Shown here: positions 56,969-64,000 of the stretch, piece by piece
Position numbering within the stretch: the first letter of the stretch is position 1
Layout: each line of letters begins with the position of its first letter
Assembly: GCA_015178975.1 (NCBI GenBank)
Contig: WHVD01000159.1
Coordinates: 120,942 to 184,941 of the forward strand
Source of the DNA: Hysterangium stoloniferum
Taxonomy: Eukaryota; Basidiomycota; Agaricomycetes; Hysterangiales; Hysterangiaceae
Direction: 5' to 3'
Length of the DNA: 64,000 nucleotides
Made by a program: the position numbers and the translations under genes
The notes under the pieces: generated by a model
The model's input: the letters and a program-made list of their open reading frames with translations, nothing else
Databases searched by the model: none
What the model was told of the DNA's origin: nothing

Positions 56969-57300
56969 ATGCCTTGGCCACCCAAAGTCATCAGTGAATT
57001 CAAAACTATGCCTGGGCGACCCGAAGAGACCGACTTATACGGACCTTATAACAAGCTCCTGTGCACCTTATTTCCACTCGACACCGATTTCACCGTCGTT
57101 CCCCAATACAAATGTAAAGAGTCAGGGAAGATAGTGGATTTCGTTGTCACGCATAAGAAGAAACCGGTTTTTATTTTTGAGCTGAAGTCACCCGTTAAGC
57201 TTCGGCTTATCTCTACTCGTGGGGAGGCCGACGACCAGATACAAGATCGCGTCCAAGAATTGAGCGGTTTGTTATAGTAATTCTTTTCAGGTTTGGGGTA
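56969..57300 (+). pseudogene. Small gene with PD-(D/E)XK-like motif, copy B, 5' part
   Basis: From ATG 56969 the frame reads MPWPPKVISEFKTMPGRPEE, then TDLYGPYNKLLCTLFPLDT. VDFVVTHKKKPVFIFELK follows, in which Asp, then E-x-K, fits the PD-(D/E)XK core better than copy A. After RGEADDQIQDRV the frame ends at 57277, as in copy A, suggesting an unresolved intron or an old frameshift there. At 57300 the gene is cut by a Ty1/copia element and resumes at 62788. Confidence 0.6.
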
Positions 57301-57305
57301 CTCAC

Positions 57306-57610
57306 TGTTGAAACAGTTGAATAACTCTTGACAAACACCCTGTGAGTGTGAGGAAAGTAAACACTTAATGTATTCAACTGTGAAATAACTACATACCTGT
57401 GAGTGTGAGGAAAGTAAACACTAAGGAGACTTTCCCACACCCACAGCGGAGTATACTACAGGGTGCTTACCTAAGCACCTACACATCAGTTACCTTACTA
57501 GGTAACTCACTCAATACTGCACCTACAGTGCTGGGAAAAATACTACAAATATCAGAAAAATATAGGGAACATCATAGACTATGTAAGAGCTGTAATATCA
57601 TACTCTAACA
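57306..57610 (-). repeat. 3' LTR of the copia element
   Basis: 305 bases, lying only 21 bases beyond the polyprotein stop. A CTCCCACCT stretch (57611-57619), a purine tract on the minus strand, is the likely polypurine primer. Within the LTR a block CTGTGAGTGTGAGGAAAGTA occurs twice about 64 bases apart. Confidence 0.93.
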
Positions 57611-57631
57611 CTCCCACCTGATGAGACAGCT

Positions 57632-60600
57632 CTATGCTAGTCCCAGTAGTTTTCGTAAGTATTCTACCTTTGGCTTAGCCAATGGTTTTGTCAATAAATC
57701 AGCAGGCATCTCTGAAGTAGGGAGATGAACAACTTTGATCTTCCCACTATCAACTTCCTGCCTTAACCAATATGTTCTCAAATCCAGATGCTTCATACGG
57801 CCATGATGTTCAGGATCTCTGGCAACTGCAATAGAAGATTGGTTGTCAAGATACAAAGTGGATGCAGTCTTTTGAGGATATCCCAATTCCTCAAATAAGT
57901 TTCGCAACCATAGCACTTCCTGACCAGCTGACACTGCTGCAATATACTCTGCTTCAGTAGTAGAGAGAGTTACAATAGTCTGGAGTTTGCTCTGCCAGCT
58001 AATGGCTCCAGTACCCATCTTAACCACATAAGCACCAGTAGATTTTCCAGTCGACTTATCACCTCCATGGTCAGCATCTGAATAAGACACAAACAATTCC
58101 CTGTCATTACTAGGGCCAAAGGTCAAGCCCAAGTCAAGGGTGCCTTTGAGATATCGAAAGAGATGTTGTACTGCTAGCCAATGAGCCTTTCCTGGATTGT
58201 GATTAAATCTGGCTAATACTCCAACAGTATAGGCAATGTCTGGACGAGTGGCAACAGCCAAATACATAAGAGAACCAACAGCATGGATGTATGGAATGTC
58301 CTTCATGTATGCAATCTCTTCAGGAGACACTGGAGCCTGGTCTTTACTCAATTTTGAGTTAGGTATCATAGGTGTACCAATGGGATTGCAGTCAGCAAGA
58401 CCATAACGCTGTAACATGTCCAAGATGTATTGACGCTGTGATAGAGTAATAGTATGCTTTGTCCTGTCTCTTTCAATGCCAACACCTAACAAGTAAGAAG
58501 TAGGACCAAGATCATGCAATTTGAAGTGGCTCTTTAGATCATCTTTGAGCTTTTTGATAGCCTCCTTGGATTTAGATGCAATAGTCATGTCATCTACAAA
58601 TACTGGTATAATGACTTTGACATCACCCTTTTGGAAGACCCAAATGCTATGATCACATAGCACTTGTTTGAAACCCAAACTGAGCAGGACAGCATTCAAC
58701 TTCTTGTGCCAGATACGAGGTGACTGGCGTAAACCATATAGTCCTTTCAGAAGAAGTAAGAACTCATCACGAGCACCTTGGTGAAAACCTTCAGGCTGCT
58801 GCAAGTATACTTCCTCTTCAAGTTCACCATTCAAGAATGCAGAGGAGATATCTACACTCTCAAGTTCCATGTCCTCCAGTGCAGCCAATGCTAGGACAGC
58901 ACGCAAAGTGGCCCATTTGGCAGTAGGAGCAAAGGTATCAGTGAAGTCAAACCCTGGTCGTTGTGCATAGCCTTTTGCAACAAGACGAGCTTTGAACTTG
59001 TCAATTGACCCATCCTTCTTACGCTTGATCACAAACACCCAACGAGAGCCAATAGCTTTACGACCCTCAGGTAGTTTAGCAAGGCGAAAAGTGCCATTTT
59101 CAAGCAGGGATTGCATTTCTGCATATGCAGCGTCATACCACTTGTCAGCATCAGGACTTTGTAAGGCCTCTTTGAGAGTTCTCGGTGCATCATCATGAGC
59201 ACTGGCCTTGTAGGCAAACTCAAAGGCTTCATCCACACCAATGTAAAGATCTCCCTCACTGGCAGCTAGGGCTTCTTCCTCAGACTCAACTGGAGGAGGA
59301 GAATGTAGTGGAGAATCCTCTGCCTCATCACTGGACTCAACTACAGGAGTAGATTCTCTATAGTTGTGGATGTGAGCAGGGTCAACTTGCCAGAAACGCT
59401 TAGGAGGAACTCTGTTTCTGGGTGGATTGCGACGTGGTTGAGGAGGAGGACTCGGTGAACGTTCAGAATGTTCAGAATTAGAATCAGAGTTGGAACTAGG
59501 ACCAGGAGGCAAAGCATTATTCTGACCATCTCCCACTGGATTTGGTTCCTGTGGAGCTTCCATCTGATTAGGCTGGGCTCCCACCTGAATAGACCTAGAG
59601 GGTCCAGGAATAAACAAATCAATAAATTGTGGAGTATCAGGAAGAACATCAGGAGCAGTAGGAGTAGAAGGTATGGCAGGTTTAGACAAGCCTGGTAAGA
59701 CTCTCTCATCAAAGACAGCATTATTACTGATAATAGTCTTCTTAGTCAAGGGATTGTAAAACATCCAACCCTTATAATCTGGAGGATATCCAATAAAGAC
59801 ACATTTCTGTGTATGAGAGCCAAGTCCAATACGTTGATCCTTCTGTACATGCACATAAGCAGTACAGCCAAATACCCTAAGATGTGATACTTCTGGTTTC
59901 CTACTATGCCAAACAGTATAAGGCACAGAATGCTTAAGAGCAGTGGTAGGTGAGCAGTTGTGCACATGAGTAATGGCAATGACAGCATGTCCCCAGAATG
60001 AGGGAGGGAGGTGGGATTCAGCCATAATTGAAGTAGCCCCTTCTTCCAATGTTCTGTTGAAGCGTTCAGCAACCCCATTCTGATGTGGTTCATTCCGCAC
60101 AGTATGCTGCCGGCTGATGCCAGCAGTGGAAAGGAAGGTATCAAACTCCTTAGACATATATTCTCCACCCTTGTCATCTCTGAATATCTTGATCTTCTGA
60201 CCAAGCAAGTTCTCCACTTTAGCCTTATATTGCTTAAATGCCTGAAAGGCATCACTCTTATTTTTGAGTAATGCAATCGAAGCATAGCATGAGGCATCAT
60301 CAATGAAAGTGATCCAGTAGCGAAACCCTTCCACAGTTTGTGTAGGCAAGGGACCATGAACATCACTGTGAATGAGTGCAAGTGGTTTAGTATAGCGTGT
60401 TGTTGCTATTTTATTAATCACTCTGTTCTGTTTTCCAGCCAAACAAGGTTCACAAATAGGATCAGGAGACGTGTGAGAGTCAATCTTTATCCCACCAACC
60501 AAATCACCTTTGAGGAGCTTCTGGATATCGGCATGATTGAGATGATTAAAGCGACGATGCCAAAGTGTGGAGTCCAAGGGACAGGTTGTAACAAGACCTG

Positions 60601-61876
60601 CATAATCCGTCATAGGTACCGTCATTCCATCCAAATAGGCCTGGTTATGTTCATTGACTGTGGCAGTGAAACGCAAGACCTTTCTCAAATAGAAAGACAT
60701 GGTGGAATGAAAGATAGAGACACAGAAATTCTTTCTCTTTGTCAAATACAAGACGGAGAGGAGGTTACTTGTGAGATGGGGAACATGGAGAACCCTTTCA
60801 AACTCTATTATTACATTTCCATTCCCTTTAGGCTTAAACCGCACTGCTCCTATCCCTGCAGACATAACTATTTGTCCATTTGCAACTTGGATAGGTGTTT
60901 GAAACGGGGTATAACTTGAAAACCAATGACGATGGGGAGTCATGTGCGAAGAAGCACCTGTGTCAGCAGTCCAGTCAGAACTAGCATTGACAAGGAGAGC
61001 ACAAGATGGATCGGTAGAGTCAGGGATAGAAACACTTGCATTTCCAGCACTCTCTGGTTTCTTCTCCTCTGATACCTTGTCAGACGCATTAGCTTTGTCA
61101 GCCTTAGCAGTCTTTCTTTCTTTATACTCCTTTTTCTTCTGCTCAACTTTGGCCTTTGCCTGTTTCTGTGCATTTGCATACTCGTAACAATTGTCTTGGG
61201 TGTGGGTGGAACCATTGCAGAATGTGCAAGGAACTTTACCAGAAGTGTTGGAAGTCTTTGACACAATTTTGTTCGCCATCTCTAAACTTCTGGCAGACTG
61301 CAAACTCTCTTGTGATGCAAAGTGAGTTTTGACATCAGAGAATGTGATAGCAGTATTCATCATTAAAGATGAAGTCCACACAGAGTCAGATTCAGGCAGA
61401 GAACGAAGTAAAGTGAGAGCAGCAAGCTCATCATCCAGCATGGCAAGAGTGTACCCCTTTGGACGCAAGTTCTGGACACGTGCACAAACCTTGTCAACAC
61501 GACTCATTAATGAAGTCAGAGATTCATCAGGTTCCTTCCGAATATTAAAGAGGTCATTGTAGGCACTAAAACGAACTGCAGGGAGTTGTTTATTATGTGC
61601 CTTTTCAATTTTAGACCACATATCATCAGGACCGTCATCAATGTCAACATGGATGCGCTGTGTAGGTCCAAGAGAGCGCCATATGATACCAGCTGCTTTA
61701 TTGGAGCGTTCCAACCAGGCAGACTGTAAACTAGTATCACTAGGTTGTTTTTCTTTGCCAGTGGCAATAGAGAGACAGTTCTCCATACGCAAAAGACCAA
61801 TTACGTCATGTCTCCAATCCTCATAATTATTCTCTCCCAATATGACACTACGTTTGTAAGTATCACTGGATGCCAT
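57632..61876 (-). CDS. Copia Gag-Pol polyprotein, 1414 residues, intact
   Basis: A single uninterrupted frame. Residues 1-200 are the copia Gag (UBN2-like) domain. A zinc knuckle CTFCNGSTHTQDNC lies at 217-230. The protease active site is WTADTGASSH, with the Asp at about 305. The integrase HHCC region is at about 440-478, and the catalytic triad is D505, D568 and E604, with the DD35E spacing intact. An acidic, Pro/Ser-rich linker follows at 740-900. RT covers about 930-1170 with FVDDM at 1093-1097 in place of YVDDM. RNase H covers about 1270-1400 with DADHGG and LSTTEAEYIA. The end is LTKPLAKPKVEYLRKLLGLA. All key residues that I can check are present, so the element may still be active. Gag and Pol share one frame, as in many fungal copia elements. 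Confidence 0.96.
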   Translation of the reverse strand: MASSDTYKRSVILGENNYEDWRHDVIGLLRMENCLSIATGKEKQPSDTSLQSAWLERSNKAAGIIWRSLGPTQRIHVDIDDGPDDMWSKIEKAHNKQLPAVRFSAYNDLFNIRKEPDESLTSLMSRVDKVCARVQNLRPKGYTLAMLDDELAALTLLRSLPESDSVWTSSLMMNTAITFSDVKTHFASQESLQSARSLEMANKIVSKTSNTSGKVPCTFCNGSTHTQDNCYEYANAQKQAKAKVEQKKKEYKERKTAKADKANASDKVSEEKKPESAGNASVSIPDSTDPSCALLVNASSDWTADTGASSHMTPHRHWFSSYTPFQTPIQVANGQIVMSAGIGAVRFKPKGNGNVIIEFERVLHVPHLTSNLLSVLYLTKRKNFCVSIFHSTMSFYLRKVLRFTATVNEHNQAYLDGMTVPMTDYAGLVTTCPLDSTLWHRRFNHLNHADIQKLLKGDLVGGIKIDSHTSPDPICEPCLAGKQNRVINKIATTRYTKPLALIHSDVHGPLPTQTVEGFRYWITFIDDASCYASIALLKNKSDAFQAFKQYKAKVENLLGQKIKIFRDDKGGEYMSKEFDTFLSTAGISRQHTVRNEPHQNGVAERFNRTLEEGATSIMAESHLPPSFWGHAVIAITHVHNCSPTTALKHSVPYTVWHSRKPEVSHLRVFGCTAYVHVQKDQRIGLGSHTQKCVFIGYPPDYKGWMFYNPLTKKTIISNNAVFDERVLPGLSKPAIPSTPTAPDVLPDTPQFIDLFIPGPSRSIQVGAQPNQMEAPQEPNPVGDGQNNALPPGPSSNSDSNSEHSERSPSPPPQPRRNPPRNRVPPKRFWQVDPAHIHNYRESTPVVESSDEAEDSPLHSPPPVESEEEALAASEGDLYIGVDEAFEFAYKASAHDDAPRTLKEALQSPDADKWYDAAYAEMQSLLENGTFRLAKLPEGRKAIGSRWVFVIKRKKDGSIDKFKARLVAKGYAQRPGFDFTDTFAPTAKWATLRAVLALAALEDMELESVDISSAFLNGELEEEVYLQQPEGFHQGARDEFLLLLKGLYGLRQSPRIWHKKLNAVLLSLGFKQVLCDHSIWVFQKGDVKVIIPVFVDDMTIASKSKEAIKKLKDDLKSHFKLHDLGPTSYLLGVGIERDRTKHTITLSQRQYILDMLQRYGLADCNPIGTPMIPNSKLSKDQAPVSPEEIAYMKDIPYIHAVGSLMYLAVATRPDIAYTVGVLARFNHNPGKAHWLAVQHLFRYLKGTLDLGLTFGPSNDRELFVSYSDADHGGDKSTGKSTGAYVVKMGTGAISWQSKLQTIVTLSTTEAEYIAAVSAGQEVLWLRNLFEELGYPQKTASTLYLDNQSSIAVARDPEHHGRMKHLDLRTYWLRQEVDSGKIKVVHLPTSEMPADLLTKPLAKPKVEYLRKLLGLA

Positions 61877-62465
61877 GACACGTCAATATCCACCAAGAAT
61901 TTAACTTAAAAAGAACTAAGTAATTGGACTCGCAGTTGTAACACCGCCTTGCTCAACAGGGTTACCGTGATATTGCAAGGAAGGTAAAAACAAAGGCCCA
62001 CTGAAGAGCACAATGCCAACAGTTCAAGTTCAATGTATCTAAAAGACCGTGTTAAAAAGGGAAAATGACGTGGCACAGACCCAGATGATACTGTGAAGTG
62101 CTTGAGGTGTGAGGGAAGAGTGTGACTGGAGAGAGAGGTGACAGGGTGTGACAGGGTGAGTCACAAGGGTGATAAAAATGAAGTTGCCCAAAAAAGGGAA
62201 ATTGAGCGACGACAAGCGATTTGGAGCGTGGGAATATATTTCCTTTTATGGACGCGGGCGCCTAAATGGGCGAAAAATGCGCACAATCACAGGTGTGAGA
62301 TGTGAGTCCAAAAAGCGACCAAATCAGGCCAAAATCCAAGGAGATATAACCAAAATAAAATCCAAACGCAATGTAGAGTGTTTTGGACAAGTAGAAGTTG
62401 TCAGAAAAGATGTGCAAAGTGATGGATTGCGCAGATGACAACTGGATGTACCGGTTTAGAAGCCG

Positions 62466-62477
62466 GGGCCCATAACC
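62466..62477 (-). other. Candidate primer binding site of the copia element
   Basis: On the minus strand GGTTATGGGCCC directly follows the 5' LTR. Copia-group elements such as yeast Ty5 prime from an internal (anticodon-arm) part of initiator tRNA-Met, whose complement has this kind of GGTTATG...CCC sequence. The call rests on this resemblance only. Confidence 0.5.
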
Positions 62478-62782
62478 TGTTGAAACAGTTGAATAACTCT
62501 TGACAAACACCCTGTGAGTGTGAGGAAAGTAAACACTTAATGTATTCAACTGTGAAATAACTACATATCTGTGAGTGTGAGGAAAGTAAACACTAAGGAG
62601 ACTTTCCCACACCCACAGCGGAGTATACTACAGGGTGCTTACCTAAGCACCTACACATCAGTTACCTTACTAGGTAACTCACTCAATACTGCACCTACAG
62701 TGCTGGGAAAAATACTACAAATATCAGAAAAATATAGGGAACATCATAGACTATGTAAGAGCTGTAATATCATACTCTAACA
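62478..62782 (-). repeat. 5' LTR of the copia element
   Basis: 305 bases, identical by eye to 57306-57610 apart from one C/T difference. The promoter for the polyprotein must lie here. Confidence 0.93.
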
Positions 62783-62787
62783 CTCAC

Positions 62788-63036
62788 TGCCTTCGACCCA
62801 TAGCTGAGTGCCTCCTGCATGTTCTCCGTGGCGCCAGTGCTATGGGAACACAACTTTGCTTCTATGAAAAGCCCCTCAATCAACCGACTGTGCCCCTCCA
62901 TACTCCAGCCGACCCCGAAGTAATGATAGACACAGCACCGCGGACACGTTGGAATTATAACATCTTTACAGATGAGGGGGAACAGAAATTTCGAGCTGTA
63001 GCAGACAAGATCATGGAGGATTGTGAATCTCTCTGA
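62788..63036 (+). pseudogene. Small gene with PD-(D/E)XK-like motif, copy B, 3' part
   Basis: This continues copy B after the copia insertion: TAFDP, a one-base deletion relative to copy A (CCCATAG against TCGATAG), then AECLLHVLRGASAMGTQLCF, APRTRWNYNIFTDEGEQKF and a stop after IMEDCESL at 63036. The C-terminal segment is better preserved than the middle in all three copies. The 3' flank (GACCCGCCTGCACGCATGGTC) matches the flanks of copies A and C. Confidence 0.6.
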
Positions 63037-64000
63037 AACAATTGGTACGTTGTTGACCCGCCTGCACGCATGGTCCATATAAAAACGCAATGATATACAG
63101 TTACAGGATTTCGTGTGACGTTACCTGAATGTCTTATCTTATTCAAAGGTGTGTCCTTCAGAAAACTTGAATGTATGCAACTATGACTACATCACTCACT
63201 CTCGCTAGAAAACAGCCTCTCGATTTGTTGCGGCAGAATGAAAAATGCGCATGTCACCAACTCCGCATAGTCCCTTACCTCCGCATTAACCCCACCGCCG
63301 GGTCTCTTGTCAAAGGTCCACTTGATGTTTGTGGGACAACGCAATCCGCTGGATTTTCCTGAGGACAGTGTTAGATTTTGTGACTTGGCACGTTCGATAA
63401 CGTTGGTGAATCTTCGTCTTAGCTGTGCGTGTGCATGTCTGTGTCCAAGAAATATTTACTATCAGGCTTATTAAAGAGCTATTGAAGAAAGATATATTAG
63501 CACAGCGAGCTGAAAGACTGGAGGGTGGCATAGCAAAGGAATTGTATTGATAATGGTGTGAGGCTTAGGTATCTGCATGTATGTCGTCAACCTTCTGATC
63601 CAATTTGGAATCTTCGGTGCCAAAGCGGTGTAGGATGACAGGTCCTTGAATGTATGAGAACTCGTCTGTGACAACTCTTAACCGTGCACATCTGTGTATC
63701 CATATTGCATGTATTGAGAGTGTAAAGAAGGCACAAACATCACACTATGTAACATTCGGAGGATTTTAACTAGCAGATCTTCTGAGAAATTACAATAATA
63801 ATGATTGTAAACAACAGCCCAAGGAGAACATACAGCTCAAGGAGAACATTCAGCGTTTCTAGCGTGAGAACGGTCGTCACAAGAACCAGAAGTAAAAGAA
63901 CCATGAGACGGGCCATCTGAGAAGTCCACAACGGTTCGTCGGAATACAGCGAATAAACCACTCATAAGAGATATCCAATGTCCCCATTGTTAAAATCGAG
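63037..64000. other. Right edge, no gene recognised
   Basis: The first 60 bases are the duplicated 3' flank of the small gene family. No family was recognised in the remainder on either strand. A minus-strand hydrophobic frame at 63770-63961 (about 63 residues, Leu/Val-rich) could be a membrane-protein scrap but has no support. Confidence 0.3.

Larger units (their letters stand above)
57306..62782 (-). mobile_element. Young full-length Ty1/copia retrotransposon
   Basis: Two 305-base LTRs (57306-57610 and 62478-62782, TGTTGAAAC...CTCTAACA on the plus strand) differ at one visible position (57398 C, 62570 T). They enclose a 1414-residue open frame on the minus strand. The element is flanked by CTCAC at 57301-57305 and 62783-62787. 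It is 5477 bases, structurally complete and recently inserted, in the middle of a small duplicated gene. It has a leader of about 600 bases with no frame of note. Confidence 0.96.

Noticed and set aside
57301-62787. Shared target preference of the two full-length elements (CACTC and CTCAC)
   Set aside because: The two 5-base duplications are similar, but two insertions from different superfamilies are too few to claim a preference.

Overview
The window looks like repeat-rich chromosomal DNA of a filamentous basidiomycete, most likely an Agaricomycete (inference). The support is: genes split by many short GT-AG introns; a chromodomain Ty3/gypsy element and a Ty1/copia element; a Crypton-type tyrosine recombinase gene whose exons follow the mushroom pattern; and TKL-like kinases typical of mushroom-forming fungi. 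Most of the sequence is transposable elements and decayed gene duplicates. Two single-copy-looking stretches (about 21.6-27.9 kb and 29.9-36.9 kb) flank one clean gene, a bHLH transcription factor.

Layout. (1) 1-6.7 kb: a very old, CpG-poor chromovirus (Ty3/gypsy) with all frames broken. It carries a solo LTR (379-1232, TSD TGGCT), a second diverged solo LTR (5125-5856) and, at the left edge, a tRNA-like unit. (2) 7.1-21.6 kb: four tandem copies of a two-gene unit, all on the minus strand, each a calcineurin-A-like phosphatase followed by a protein kinase. Unit 1 reads intact in both genes, although its phosphatase has lost several metal-site residues. Unit 3 keeps a readable kinase, but its phosphatase carries a MITE. 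Units 2 and 4 are remnants. A 702-bp palindromic element with TA target duplication sits in kinase 2, and a 0.66-kb inverted duplication surrounds the kinase 4 remnant. (3) 27.9-29.8 kb: an intact five-exon bHLH gene. (4) 37-42 kb: a copia remnant, low-complexity and tandem repeats, and an unknown broken gene. (5) 42.0-52.6 kb: a Crypton-like tyrosine recombinase gene split by a full-length 8.1-kb chromovirus (44066-52212, TSD CACTC). (6) 53.4-63.0 kb: three copies of a small gene with a possible PD-(D/E)XK nuclease signature. One is split by a very young, apparently intact Ty1/copia element (57306-62782, TSD CTCAC, LTRs differing at one visible base).

The most unusual signal is an antisense gene in the chromovirus, between pol and the 3' LTR. 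It has three exons, canonical introns, an alanine/glutamate-rich coiled coil and a Zn2Cys6-type cysteine array. It reads without a stop in the younger copy, where pol has six in-frame stops. The highly diverged older copy preserves its coiled coil, both intron positions and the cysteine spacing. This suggests it belongs to the element and was under selection.

The second unusual signal is the repeated pairing of a calcineurin-like pseudophosphatase with a kinase. Limits: everything here was read by eye, with no searches or alignments run. Exon borders were deduced from splice signals and frame, and family names rest on motif recognition.
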